Source: Gammaproteobacteria bacterium
GTDB lineage: Bacteria; Pseudomonadota; Gammaproteobacteria; SZUA-152
Assembly: GCA_024276955.1 (NCBI GenBank)
Contig: JAJRWE010000174.1
Span: forward strand, 1-36,680
Length of the DNA stretch: 36,680 bases
Direction: 5' to 3'
The notes beneath the pieces are model-generated. The model did not search any database and had not been told where the DNA came from. It saw nothing but the letters and a program-made list of their open reading frames with translations. Below, piece after piece: positions 7,189 to 15,659 of the stretch. A program made the position numbers and the translations under genes. How positions within the stretch are numbered: position 1 is the stretch's first letter; every line of letters starts with the position of its first letter.

Positions 7189-8484
7189 TCATTCAACCGT
7201 TGGTGGGTAATCCCGACGCGCCGGTCCGACATACAGCTGTCGGGGCCGACCGATGCGCTGCTGCGGTTCGGCAATCATCTCCATCCACTGCGCGACCCAG
7301 CCAGCCGTGCGGGCGATGGCAAACATCACCGTGAACATATTGGTGGGAATGCCCAGCGCCTTGTAGATAAGACCCGAGTAAAAATCCACGTTGGGATAGA
7401 GCTTGCGTTCGATAAAATAGTCATCCTTGAGCGCCGCCTCTTCAAGCACCAGCGCCAGCTCGAACAATGGCTCATTGGGGTCACCCAATTTCGCCAATAC
7501 CTCGTGACAGGCCGCCCGTATGACCCGCGCCCGCGGGTCATGATTTTTATAGACGCGATGACCGAAACCCATCAGACGGAAAGCGTCATTTTTATCCTTG
7601 GCCCTGGCGATATAGCCAGGCACGTTTTTCGCATCGCCAATTTCCTCCAGCATATTCAATGCGGCTTCATTGGCGCCACCATGGGCCGGACCCCATAGCG
7701 CCGCGATGCCGGAAGCAATGCAGGCAAAAGGATTGGCACCGGAACTGCCCGCCAGACGCACGGTGGAGGTACTGGCATTTTGCTCATGATCGGCATGCAA
7801 CATAAAAATAAGATCCAGGGCCTGTTCCGCCACCGGGTCGACCGGGTACTCCTCGCTGGGCACGGAAAACATCATATGCAACAGATTAGCGGCATAACTG
7901 AGATCGTTTTTGGGGTAGACCAGCGGCTCACCAACGGAGTGTTTGTAACAGGCTGCCGCAATGGTGGGCATTTTAGCGATCATGCGGTGGGCGGCAATCT
8001 CGCGGTGGCGGGGGTCGTGGATATCGGTGGAATCGTGGTAGAAGGCCGACAGCGAGCCCACCACCCCGACCATGATCGCCATCGGGTGGGCATCATGGTA
8101 AAAGCCGTCATAGAAGCGCTTCAGGCTTTCGTTGATGATGGTGTGATGGGAAATCATGCCGGTGAAATTATCGTGTTGTTGTACCGATGGCAGTTCGCCA
8201 TACATCAGCAGATAAGCCACTTCAAGAAAGGTGCTGCGCTCCGCCAGCTGTTCGATGGGATAGCCGCGATAGAGCAACACCCCCTCCTCACCATCGATAA
8301 AGGTCACCGCGCTGCGGCAGCTGGCAGTGGACAGAAAACCGGGATCAAAGGTGAAGTAACCCAGTTCACGGTAGAGATTGCCGATGGGGATGACGGGTGG
8401 ACCTTCCGTCCCTGTCAGTACGGGCAGTTCCAGCGTCTTGCCACTGGCCGGGTCTGTCAGGGTAAGCGTAGTTTTGTGTTCCAT
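7189..8484 (-). CDS. gltA: Citrate synthase (type II, bacterial)
   Basis: The 431-residue enzyme condenses oxaloacetate and acetyl-CoA to citrate in the cytoplasm. The catalytic triad is visible: His268 in [14 protein letters not shown], His309 in [16 protein letters not shown] and Asp367 in YPNVDFYSG. The full length and the N-terminal region typical of the hexameric NADH-sensitive class are present. The ATG is preceded by GTAGGAGGATTCAAC, a strong ribosome-binding site. It lies in the same direction as mdh and the pyruvate:ferredoxin oxidoreductase genes, but a 264-bp inverted-repeat element separates it from mdh, so co-transcription is uncertain. In an operon with pyruvate:ferredoxin oxidoreductase, reversal of citrate synthase (a reversed oxidative TCA route) is conceivable, but nothing in the protein itself shows it. 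Confidence 0.95.
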   Translation of the reverse strand: MEHKTTLTLTDPASGKTLELPVLTGTEGPPVIPIGNLYRELGYFTFDPGFLSTASCRSAVTFIDGEEGVLLYRGYPIEQLAERSTFLEVAYLLMYGELPSVQQHDNFTGMISHHTIINESLKRFYDGFYHDAHPMAIMVGVVGSLSAFYHDSTDIHDPRHREIAAHRMIAKMPTIAAACYKHSVGEPLVYPKNDLSYAANLLHMMFSVPSEEYPVDPVAEQALDLIFMLHADHEQNASTSTVRLAGSSGANPFACIASGIAALWGPAHGGANEAALNMLEEIGDAKNVPGYIARAKDKNDAFRLMGFGHRVYKNHDPRARVIRAACHEVLAKLGDPNEPLFELALVLEEAALKDDYFIERKLYPNVDFYSGLIYKALGIPTNMFTVMFAIARTAGWVAQWMEMIAEPQQRIGRPRQLYVGPARRDYPPTVE

Positions 8485-8505
8485 GTTGAATCCTCCTACT
8501 GGTCG

Positions 8506-8769
8506 AGTGTAGCGTCCTGGACATCATGCACATTCAGCGAAATGCTATGACCGCAGCTGCTAGGCGCATTTTTGAAGGCATAGTGGGCCTACGTCGAGAA
8601 GATGCAACAACGCAGATGGGGTCATAGCATTTCGCCCGAAGGGAGTCCCCCAAATTCGCCGCGGCTGCGTTGTCATTCTTGAAAAGGTACCTACATTCTC
8701 TGCGAATGACGCCTTGCTGCAACAAATTTGCGGGGCTCTGAATGTGCATGATGTCCAGGACGCTACACT
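8506..8769. repeat. 264-bp inverted-repeat element (MITE-like) between gltA and mdh
   Basis: Two perfect 32-bp inverted repeats, 8506-8537 (starting AGTGTAGCGTCCTGGACATC) and 8738-8769, bound a 200-bp interior. Inside are further inverted pairs: 8538-8552 with 8620-8634 (15 of 15), 8607-8615 with 8665-8673, and 8672-8678 with 8704-8710. The whole segment should fold into a long branched hairpin in either strand's RNA. No plausible protein is encoded and no clear target-site duplication was found. The right terminal repeat includes the last GTG codon and TAG stop of mdh. Terminal inverted repeats plus small size and no coding capacity fit a non-autonomous mobile element; a large REP/ERIC-like structural element is the alternative. 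No second copy exists in this window. Confidence 0.8.
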
Positions 8770-9677
8770 AAGGTTTCTCGAAGCGTAGCAATGGAGCGCG
8801 CCAGCGCCTCCGACTCCTCGGCAACCAGGGACAGTTCAACCACCCGCTCCACACCGTTGCCCGCCAGCACCGTTGGTACGCCCATAGCGATATCGCGTTC
8901 CCCGTATTCGCCATCGAGGATGGCCACGCAGGGAAGAATGCGCCGTCGGTTACGTGCCATCGCATCCACCATGGCGGCGACAGATGCCGCCGGTGAATCA
9001 TAGGCGCTGCTGCTTTCTTTCAGCGCCAGGATCTCCGCGCCGCCCTTACGGGTTTGCTCCACCAGACGCGCTATGGTGTCGGCATCCAGGAACTGATCGA
9101 TGGGAATACCATTGATGCTGGCGTAACGGGTCAGGGGCACCATGGCATCACCATGGCCGCCAATGACCAGGGTGGCGATGTCCTTGACGGAAAAGCCGGT
9201 CTCCATGGCAATGAAACTCGCCATGCGGGCGCTGTCCAATACCCCCGAGAGGCCGAACACCCGGTGCCGTCCCCAGCCGGTCTGGCGCCAGGCGTTATAG
9301 GTCAGCACATCCACCGGATTGGTGACGATCAGCAGCAATGCGTTGGGTGCATAACGCATCACATTGTCCACCGCCTCATGCAATACCGCTAAATTGGCAT
9401 CCACCAGATCGCTGCGCGACATGCCCGGTTTCCTCGGCAGGCCCGCGGTAAAAATCACCAGGTCCGAGTCCACCATGGCGGCCGGATCCGCCCCGCCGCT
9501 GACCCGGGTATCGAATCCGAACAACGGTGCTGATTCCTGAATATCAAGGGCGATGCCTTTTGCCTTACCCTCGTGCCGCCCCAGCAAGACCAGCTCACGG
9601 CACAGCTCCATCTTGGCGATGATCTGGGCGGTGGATTCGCCGACCCGCCCCGGCCCGATAATGGTGATTTTTTTCAT
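8763..9677 (-). CDS. mdh: NAD-dependent malate dehydrogenase (LDH-like type)
   Basis: The 304-residue enzyme interconverts malate and oxaloacetate. It shows the nucleotide-binding loop IIGPGRVGES (residues 6-15), the substrate-specificity loop GLPRKPGMSRSDL with Arg82 and Arg88 (Arg at the first position selects malate over lactate), the VTNPVD strand, and the catalytic pair Asp148 (GVLDSAR) and His175 (GGHGDAMVPL). Length is that of the LDH-like MDH family used in many autotrophs and anaerobes. It starts 16 bases after the GltD-ferredoxin gene and thus probably belongs to the same operon. Oddity: its final codon and stop lie in the terminal repeat of the adjacent inverted-repeat element, so the native C-terminus may have been replaced when the element arrived. 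Confidence 0.93.
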   Translation of the reverse strand: MKKITIIGPGRVGESTAQIIAKMELCRELVLLGRHEGKAKGIALDIQESAPLFGFDTRVSGGADPAAMVDSDLVIFTAGLPRKPGMSRSDLVDANLAVLHEAVDNVMRYAPNALLLIVTNPVDVLTYNAWRQTGWGRHRVFGLSGVLDSARMASFIAMETGFSVKDIATLVIGGHGDAMVPLTRYASINGIPIDQFLDADTIARLVEQTRKGGAEILALKESSSAYDSPAASVAAMVDAMARNRRRILPCVAILDGEYGERDIAMGVPTVLAGNGVERVVELSLVAEESEALARSIATLRETLV

Positions 9678-9693
9678 GACATACTCCTGTGAA

Positions 9694-11337
9694 TCAATCG
9701 TTCAGCCGTTCCATATCAATGTGCCCACAAGGACACTCCTGAGCGCAGATACCACACCCTTTACAATAGTTGTAATCGATCTCATAGTCCGCCGTTGTTT
9801 TGATCACCGCCGCGTCGGGACAGAAGTGCCAGCAGTTATCGCACCTGAAACAGACACCACAACTCAAACAACGCCTTGCTTCATGTGCGGCATCATCGTC
9901 AGCCAGGCCTGTAACCACTTCGTTGAAACCATCAAGTCGTTGCTCATTCGTTTCACCTTCATGGCGGGGTTGTTTGGGGTAGTAGTGCAACTGCATCTGT
10001 CTGAAGGTGATTTGTGCCTTTTTATGGTCATCAAAAACAAACGATTCACCTTTCAAACGGGCCATGATCGACATCGCCGCCTGGTAGCCGCTGCCCACGG
10101 CGGTAGCCGCCAGCTTGGACTTGCTCACCGCATCACCGCCGAGCCAAACACCCTCCGACTCTGTGGCTTGACTCAAGCGCTCCAGCCCCTGCCAATCCGC
10201 TTCCTGACCGATGGCGAAGATGGCCAGGCCAGCAGGCACAAACTCCTCAGTGCCATCAAACAGCACAGGATTGAAATTGCCGTGACGGTCGTACACTTGA
10301 TCCACATGGGCAACTTCAATGCCCGATAGATGCTCGCCGCTGCGCACCAGACGGCACACCCCGGCGCGATAAATCAACTGAACACCCTCGGTCTCGGCCT
10401 CGATAACCTCCTGTCGTGAAGCAGGCATTTCGGTGCCCAACTCACGATGATGGTTGCCGTGCGAGTCTTGTGCGCAGATCACGGTAACTTCCGCCCCCAG
10501 GCGTCGGACACAACGCGCCACGTCGATAGCCGTGTTGCCGCCACCCACCACGGCCACCTGTTTCGACTTCCGTTTAGACAAAAGTGCAATTTGTTCACCG
10601 CGATTGAGGCGGTGGAGAAATTCGAGACCGCTCATCACGCTATGCTTCGATGACTCTTTAGTCAGATATTGGCGTGGCCGTTGGGTGCCGATGGCGAGAA
10701 AAACAGCATCGAACTGATCACGCAGATCGCTCTCGCTGATCTCTTTGCCGACCCGGCTGTTGAGACGCAGTTCAATGCCCAGCGCGAGAATGGCATTGAT
10801 TTCCTTGGCCAACACCGACTTGGGCAAGCGGTAATCAGGAATCGCGCTGTACAGTGTGCCGCCGGGTGCTGCTTGCGCATCAAAGATCGTCACCGGATAA
10901 CCCTGCCGCGCCAGCTGAAAGGCGCAGGAAAGACCGGCCGGGCCAGCACCCACAATTGCTACCCGCTGGGTCTGCGGTGTGTCGCAAACGGCTTTATGCT
11001 TCCATCCGCGTGTTATGGCCCTATCACCAAGATAACGCTCCATGGCGTGGATATTGACGGCGCTGTCGAGATGTTTGCGATTGCATGCCGATTCACAAGG
11101 GTGATAACAGATGCGCCCCATGGTTGCCGGAAAAGGGTTGCGTTCGGTCAGTTTCCGCCACGCCGCCTGCCACTGCTGCTCAGTCGCCAGGGCCAACCAG
11201 GCCTGGATGTCTTCAGAGGCTGGGCAGGTCTGGCTGCAGGGCGGCCATTTGTTCCGGTAGACGGGTTGCCGGGTGCGCCAGTCACCGGTGTGATAGGCAT
11301 GGCTGCTACCGGGTTCAATGTCGAGTTCAGGCGTCAT
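9694..11337 (-). CDS. GltD-like NAD(P)-binding flavoprotein fused to a 2x[4Fe-4S] ferredoxin (POR-associated)
   Basis: The 547-residue protein starts with an Fe-S binding region like that of the glutamate synthase small subunit (CSQTCP near residue 34, then CYHPCESACNR near 77-87). Next come an FAD-binding fold (VAIVGAGPAGLSCAF, about 126-140) and an NAD(P)-binding fold (VAVVGGGNTAIDVARC), and it ends in a bacterial ferredoxin domain with CLSCGVCFRCDNCWHFCP and CKGCGICAQECPCG. The ferredoxin is like the delta subunit of pyruvate:ferredoxin oxidoreductase. The start overlaps the porB end by 11 bases. This gene therefore probably supplies both the ferredoxin and an NAD(P)H connection for the three POR subunits, allowing electrons to pass between NAD(P)H and the TPP enzyme. 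Direction of flow is not shown by the sequence. Confidence 0.88.
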   Translation of the reverse strand: MTPELDIEPGSSHAYHTGDWRTRQPVYRNKWPPCSQTCPASEDIQAWLALATEQQWQAAWRKLTERNPFPATMGRICYHPCESACNRKHLDSAVNIHAMERYLGDRAITRGWKHKAVCDTPQTQRVAIVGAGPAGLSCAFQLARQGYPVTIFDAQAAPGGTLYSAIPDYRLPKSVLAKEINAILALGIELRLNSRVGKEISESDLRDQFDAVFLAIGTQRPRQYLTKESSKHSVMSGLEFLHRLNRGEQIALLSKRKSKQVAVVGGGNTAIDVARCVRRLGAEVTVICAQDSHGNHHRELGTEMPASRQEVIEAETEGVQLIYRAGVCRLVRSGEHLSGIEVAHVDQVYDRHGNFNPVLFDGTEEFVPAGLAIFAIGQEADWQGLERLSQATESEGVWLGGDAVSKSKLAATAVGSGYQAAMSIMARLKGESFVFDDHKKAQITFRQMQLHYYPKQPRHEGETNEQRLDGFNEVVTGLADDDAAHEARRCLSCGVCFRCDNCWHFCPDAAVIKTTADYEIDYNYCKGCGICAQECPCGHIDMERLND

Positions 11338-12340
11338 TTTTCACCGCCTCCGAAGTCGGCATGGAAGACGCATAGCCACCACGACCGTGGCGCGCACTCT
11401 GCATCGCACGCTCTGTATCCCACTGCGTATCCGCATCAAGCAGGTCATAGTGGCGAATGCGCGCATCGGCCAGGGCTTGCAGATGACGCAGTTCCACCGC
11501 CCCCGTTTTGCTGCCAAACAGATGTTTGAAGCGTCCCTGCGGACGCAGGTACTCTTCCACCGGTTTCTGCTCGGCCAGGCGCATCACGCCGGTAAGTTCA
11601 CCGTGTTCTAATTCAACCAACGGAAACAGACCTGTCTCCACCGCCAGACGAGAGACCGTCACGGACAGGGCACTGTCATGCGCCCAACCCAGCGGGCAGG
11701 GCGACAGGATTTGAAGAAAACGTGGCCCCTTAATGCGCATCGCCTTTTCCACTTTGGCTTTAAGGTCAGGGAAATAGGCAATGGTCGCGGTGGCGGCATA
11801 GGGCATGTGGTGGGCGGCGATGATCGAGATCACATCTTTTTTTAGATGGTGTTTGCCCTGACTGAGCCGCCCCGGCGGCGAGGTAGTGGTGCGCACCGCA
11901 TGAGGCGTGGAGCTGGAGCGTTGCACACCCGTGTTCATATAGGCCTCGTTGTCGTAACAGACAAACAGCACGTCGTGACCGCGCTCGATCATGCCGGAGA
12001 GACACTGCAAACCGATATCAAACGTACCGCCGTCACCGGCCTGTACCACGACAGGGGTGCCTTTGCCTTTTGCACGTAAAGCGGCTTCAACCCCGGAAGC
12101 CACCGCTGCCGCATTGGCAAACACGGAGTGAATCCACGGCGCCTGCCAGGCGCTCTGTTGATTGTGTGTGGTAAAGACCTGCAAACAGCCCGTTGCATTG
12201 ATGTAAATAGCATCGGGGCCAATCAAGTCGCTGACCATGCGCGCCGCCATCGCCTCACCGCAACCGGAACAGGCGCGGTGACCGGAGGTGAGCACGTTAT
12301 GGCGAAAGGCGTCGCGTTTATCCATGGCATTTGTCTTCAC
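11327..12340 (-). CDS. porB: Pyruvate:ferredoxin oxidoreductase beta subunit (TPP-binding)
   Basis: The 337-residue subunit binds thiamine pyrophosphate and one [4Fe-4S] cluster. The four Cys ligands are visible in CSGCGE (two), ATGCLQ and SPCPLGW. The TPP motif is GDGGTFDIGLQ followed by YDNEAYMNTGVQRS. The segment TPHAVRTTTSPPG is the one typical of pyruvate rather than 2-oxoglutarate enzymes, so pyruvate is the likely substrate. The start (ATG at 12340) overlaps the porA stop as ATGA, and the end overlaps the GltD-ferredoxin gene. The enzyme reversibly converts pyruvate and CoA to acetyl-CoA and CO2 with reduced ferredoxin. It is oxygen sensitive in most bacteria, which suggests anaerobic or microaerobic use. 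Confidence 0.92.
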   Translation of the reverse strand: MKTNAMDKRDAFRHNVLTSGHRACSGCGEAMAARMVSDLIGPDAIYINATGCLQVFTTHNQQSAWQAPWIHSVFANAAAVASGVEAALRAKGKGTPVVVQAGDGGTFDIGLQCLSGMIERGHDVLFVCYDNEAYMNTGVQRSSSTPHAVRTTTSPPGRLSQGKHHLKKDVISIIAAHHMPYAATATIAYFPDLKAKVEKAMRIKGPRFLQILSPCPLGWAHDSALSVTVSRLAVETGLFPLVELEHGELTGVMRLAEQKPVEEYLRPQGRFKHLFGSKTGAVELRHLQALADARIRHYDLLDADTQWDTERAMQSARHGRGGYASSMPTSEAVKNDA

Positions 12341-13524
12341 AAACAGTCTCCACGATCAGTTTCATCCGGCATAACGTGATTCGGTGCGAAGCGGAAAGTG
12401 GCACCCTTCTCATTCAGGGGCGTCTCTTGAAACACCGTCTCGATCACCTCCGGGGTCAGGTCGCGGCCACCCAGGCCACCGATCACACTCTCCACCGGTG
12501 TCATATTACCCGCCTGGTGTAAGGCCGCCCGCAGTTCGGCGGCAACGATGCCGCCCGCACCGATGCTAATGGCTTTTTCCAACACGACAATGCGCTGAAC
12601 ACCGCTCAGATACTGGGTCAGTGCCTGTGCCGGGAAGGGGCGAAAACAACGTAAACGTAGCGCACCCACGGCTTGTCCCTGGTCACGTAGTTTATCCACC
12701 ACGTCCCGCACCGCGCCCATCAGTGACCCCATCCCCAGCAACACGGTCTGAGCCCCGTGCAGACGATAGGCCTGTAGCAGCCCCCCATGAGCGCGGCCAA
12801 ACTGGTCGTCGAATTCGGCATCAAACGCCTCGATCACCGCCCTGGCATTCTCCATCGCCTCAAACTGGGCCATACGAAATTCCTGATAGTTCTCCGGTTC
12901 GCTGCCACCGCCCAAGGTCATTGGACGACTCGGGGCGAGAGTGCGAGAAAAATGAAAGGGGGGCAGAAAGTTGTCCACCATCACCTGTGTCGGCAAATCC
13001 ACAGGCTCGAAGGTATGGGTGAGTAAAAAACCGTCCATGCAGACCATCACCGGCAATCCACACACCTCGGCAATACGGTAGGCCTGGATCAGCGTATCCA
13101 CCGCCTCCTGGTTACTCTCGACATAGAGCTGAATCCAGCCCGCATCACGCACAGCCATGCTGTCCTGATGGTCACTGAAGATGTTGATGGGTGCGCCCAC
13201 TGCTCGATTGGCACAGACCATCACCACTGGAAGACGCAAGCCGGCGATGTTGTAAAGCACCTCAGTCATCAGCAACAAGCCCTGCGAGGCGGTGGCGGTA
13301 AAGGCTCGTGCTCCGGCGGCGACCGCCCCCAATACGATAGAGGCCGCACCGAATTCGCTCTCGGCATTGATGAACTCTGCCTCCAGTTCACCATTGGCCA
13401 CCTGCTGCGCCAGGCGTTCGATGATATGAGTCTGCGGGGTGATGGGATAGGCAGCCACCACCTGTGGTCGACACAGGCGCACGGCTTCGGCCACGGCCTG
13501 CGAACCTTCCAGCAGTTTTTTCAT
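12337..13524 (-). CDS. porA: Pyruvate:ferredoxin oxidoreductase alpha subunit
   Basis: The 395-residue subunit has the pyrimidine-binding TPP domain: AAYPITPQTHIIERL (about residues 24-38), the conserved Glu of EFINAESEFGAAS, and ATASQGLLLMTEV. The C-terminal transketolase-like domain includes VLLGMGSLMGAV and LRLRCFRPFP. Both ends overlap neighbours as ATGA, the start with porG's stop and the stop with porB's start, which is strong evidence for one transcript and coordinated stoichiometry. The ATG at 13524 lacks competing upstream starts. The split gamma-alpha-beta arrangement is the archaeal-like multi-subunit type rather than the single-chain NifJ type found in enterobacteria. Confidence 0.92.
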   Translation of the reverse strand: MKKLLEGSQAVAEAVRLCRPQVVAAYPITPQTHIIERLAQQVANGELEAEFINAESEFGAASIVLGAVAAGARAFTATASQGLLLMTEVLYNIAGLRLPVVMVCANRAVGAPINIFSDHQDSMAVRDAGWIQLYVESNQEAVDTLIQAYRIAEVCGLPVMVCMDGFLLTHTFEPVDLPTQVMVDNFLPPFHFSRTLAPSRPMTLGGGSEPENYQEFRMAQFEAMENARAVIEAFDAEFDDQFGRAHGGLLQAYRLHGAQTVLLGMGSLMGAVRDVVDKLRDQGQAVGALRLRCFRPFPAQALTQYLSGVQRIVVLEKAISIGAGGIVAAELRAALHQAGNMTPVESVIGGLGGRDLTPEVIETVFQETPLNEKGATFRFAPNHVMPDETDRGDCL

Positions 13525-14090
13525 ACCATGACCTCCTCTGCGTGCGTAATAAACCCGTACCCTTCACGTAAGGCAGCAATATTGGCGTTGACCAGCGTTT
13601 CACCCTTGCTGGCCAGGTGATTCGTTACCGCCTCCTCCAGCGCACCCAGACTCACCCATTCGGTGCTCGCCGCCAACGCGCCCAATAACACCGTATTGGG
13701 CAGGGGGCGGCCTAAATGGCGCTCACCGATCTGGCTGGCCGGCAGGCAGATCCAACGAAAATTATCGTCCTCACGACTTGGGTTCTGTTCGCTGTTGAGG
13801 ACGATCAGGCCGCCCCGCTTTAGCCCCCGTAACAACGGTTCAGAGCGCAGCAGGCCGGCATCCTGAATCACCACCGCATCCGGTGTATACACCTGGTTAT
13901 GGGCACGAATAATCGTGCTGCTGATGCGTACATAGGCCTCTACCGGCGCACCACGTCGCTCGGAACCGAATTTGGGAAACGCCTGAGACTCAAAGCCATC
14001 CTCAAAGGCCGCCAGTGCCATCAGCGCCGCTGCCGACACCGTGCCCTGACCGCCACGACCGTGAAAACGGATCTCTCGAAAGATAAGCAT
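13521..14090 (-). CDS. porG: Pyruvate:ferredoxin oxidoreductase gamma subunit
   Basis: The 189-residue subunit shows the family opening IRFHGRGGQGTVSAAALMA, the conserved FPKFGSERRGAPVEAYVRIS block and a C-terminal helical region. The ATG at 14090 is chosen because GAGGGA stands just upstream and the HGRGGQG motif then falls at its usual distance from the N-terminus. A longer in-frame extension to 14216 would run inside the upstream cytochrome gene and has no family match. The gap to that cytochrome gene is 16 bases. The gamma subunit joins alpha and beta to form the CoA-binding part of the complex. Confidence 0.9.
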   Translation of the reverse strand: MLIFREIRFHGRGGQGTVSAAALMALAAFEDGFESQAFPKFGSERRGAPVEAYVRISSTIIRAHNQVYTPDAVVIQDAGLLRSEPLLRGLKRGGLIVLNSEQNPSREDDNFRWICLPASQIGERHLGRPLPNTVLLGALAASTEWVSLGALEEAVTNHLASKGETLVNANIAALREGYGFITHAEEVMV

Positions 14091-14106
14091 GTTGTCCCTC
14101 CCTCTC

Positions 14107-14886
14107 TCATCCATCGTCTTCACTGCCGATTTCCGGACGACAGCGAAGAAACCAGATTTGGTAGAGGGAAATGGTGATCTGCAGTGCCCACGACAATCCC
14201 AGCAAACCACCGGCAATGATCACGGTGTAGGCGTAGACCGGATCCCACTTGGTCAGAAACCAGGCGCTGATATCAGAAAAAATAGCAACAAACGGCAACA
14301 ACGTCAGCGTGTGTTGAAACCAGGCCGGCAACAGGGTGAAACGAAACACCAGGCCAATACCCAGCGCGACCAGGCCAATACCAAACAGATGAATGTGCGA
14401 CACCTTCATCAGGCTGTGTAGTGAAACACCGGTATCCACATTGGCGACCTGCTTTACACCTTCGTAGCTGGTGAAGTCAGGAACATCAAGCCCGGATGCA
14501 GCACTGTGGCACGTCACGCAACGTTCGGTGAAAATAGGCTGAATCGTTCGCTTGAACTCTTCTTCCGGTGCACCGGATTTCAACCACTTTGCAATATGGC
14601 TGCGCTGCTCGGTCTCAATGTAGCCGGCCATGGAACCGCGTATCGCCGACTCCAGCCGCGTACCACTACGGTTGCCATAATAGTTCTCGGCGATATCCTC
14701 CACCGACAACCCCGGTTTGCCGTCGATATTGTCAAAGCTGGTATAGAGATAGGCCAGGGCCATCAGATAGGCCAGCCCCGCCAGCAATAGAAACGAGCTA
14801 TAAAGCAGCTTCTCATTGAGGGTGCAATCATAAAAACGGCGCGGCCGGGTAGCCGGGCATATTTCTGTGTGATGTTCCTGATCCAT
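14107..14886 (-). CDS. Multi-pass membrane protein with one c-type heme motif
   Basis: The 259-residue protein has an N-terminal membrane helix (about residues 26-48), a periplasmic loop of about 100 residues containing one heme motif CVTCH (about 122-126, preceded by IQPIFTERC), and three more hydrophobic helices towards the C-terminus (starting VSHIHLFGIGLVALGIGLVF). His residues in the SHIHLFG segment could ligate heme or quinone. I do not recognise a named family. Related proteins are annotated only as cytochrome c domain membrane proteins. The start overlaps the RquA-like stop (TAATG), and porG follows, so it is embedded in the central-carbon operon. A role in passing electrons between quinone and a periplasmic carrier is plausible, not shown. 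Confidence 0.85.
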   Translation of the reverse strand: MDQEHHTEICPATRPRRFYDCTLNEKLLYSSFLLLAGLAYLMALAYLYTSFDNIDGKPGLSVEDIAENYYGNRSGTRLESAIRGSMAGYIETEQRSHIAKWLKSGAPEEEFKRTIQPIFTERCVTCHSAASGLDVPDFTSYEGVKQVANVDTGVSLHSLMKVSHIHLFGIGLVALGIGLVFRFTLLPAWFQHTLTLLPFVAIFSDISAWFLTKWDPVYAYTVIIAGGLLGLSWALQITISLYQIWFLRCRPEIGSEDDG

Positions 14887-15650
14887 TAGCTTTGCTCCAA
14901 CAATTCAAAAGTACAAACACGATAGAAACCAGAAAAACAGTGGAATTCATCCACTTGCCGAATCACCTTGCCCTGCCTTCGTGCATGTTCGTCCAACATC
15001 GCGGCCAAATCCACATGCCAAAAACTGTCTAAAAATGGCTCCAACCGCTGCAATACAGTACGCGTGGGCCAGAGCCGCCACAGCAGATGTTTTTTAGGAC
15101 AAGCCCCATACTCGGTGATGACAAAACGACCACCGGGCCGCAACACCCGAATGGCTTCGCTAAGGCTGCGCTCACGCGCATCAGGCGGTAGTTCATGCAG
15201 TAGAAAAAAGATTAAAACGGTGGCAAACAGATCATCACCATAGGCAAGAAACTCCGCATTCATTCGCGCACAAAGCAGGCGCTCTTTCTCCGTATCTACC
15301 AGCTTGTTACGCGTTGCCGTTAACTGTATGTCAGCGACATCCATGAGATAGAGTTCATCATCCATCGCTTCAAGCAGAGTGGGCGTCAAACTTCCATAAG
15401 CACAGGTGAGCTGTAAAAACCGTCCCGGCGGCCTGTTTTTTATACAGTCGCGTAACGCCCGCTGAGAGAGTTTCCGGTATTGCCCAAAGAGAATGGCATT
15501 GATAATCGGCTGATGATCAAAGAACCAGACGCCCCAGGGCCAGAGATAGGCCCACCAATAATGACGCACCAGATACTCTGGTTTTCCATCGAGGAAACGA
15601 CGCCAAATCCCTCCACGTGACTCGCTGTTTTTGTACTGTTTTGATGGCAT
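14886..15650 (-). CDS. RquA-like methyltransferase (possible rhodoquinone biosynthesis protein)
   Basis: The 254-residue protein resembles RquA, which turns ubiquinone into rhodoquinone. The shared pattern is an N-terminal YLVRHYWWAYLWPWGVWFFD, a degenerate SAM motif I reading LQLTCAYGSLTP in place of the usual DxGxGxG, MDVADIQL, the hallmark FFLLHELPPDARERSLSEAI, and RVLRPGGRFVITEYG followed by LEPFLDSFWHVDL. Normal UbiE/COQ5 enzymes keep the acidic glycine-rich motif I, so the loss is informative. The assignment is from memory of the family, not from a search, and the protein could be a related methyltransferase of other function. The ribosome-binding site TAAGGA overlaps the glutamate dehydrogenase stop (nine-base gap), and the 3' end overlaps the membrane cytochrome gene. 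Confidence 0.6.
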   Translation of the reverse strand: MPSKQYKNSESRGGIWRRFLDGKPEYLVRHYWWAYLWPWGVWFFDHQPIINAILFGQYRKLSQRALRDCIKNRPPGRFLQLTCAYGSLTPTLLEAMDDELYLMDVADIQLTATRNKLVDTEKERLLCARMNAEFLAYGDDLFATVLIFFLLHELPPDARERSLSEAIRVLRPGGRFVITEYGACPKKHLLWRLWPTRTVLQRLEPFLDSFWHVDLAAMLDEHARRQGKVIRQVDEFHCFSGFYRVCTFELLEQS

Positions 15651-15659
15651 ATTGCGTCC

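Noticed and set aside
7780-8550. 256-codon plus-strand frame opposite gltA
   Set aside because: Antisense shadow; citrate synthase with its full catalytic triad is on the other strand.
8534-8749. 71-codon minus-strand frame inside the inverted-repeat element
   Set aside because: It begins in one terminal repeat and ends in the other, has no ribosome-binding site and its composition follows the palindromes; not a protein gene.
10669-11529. 286-codon plus-strand frame opposite the GltD-ferredoxin gene
   Set aside because: It spans the junction of two well-supported minus-strand genes and has no recognisable motif.
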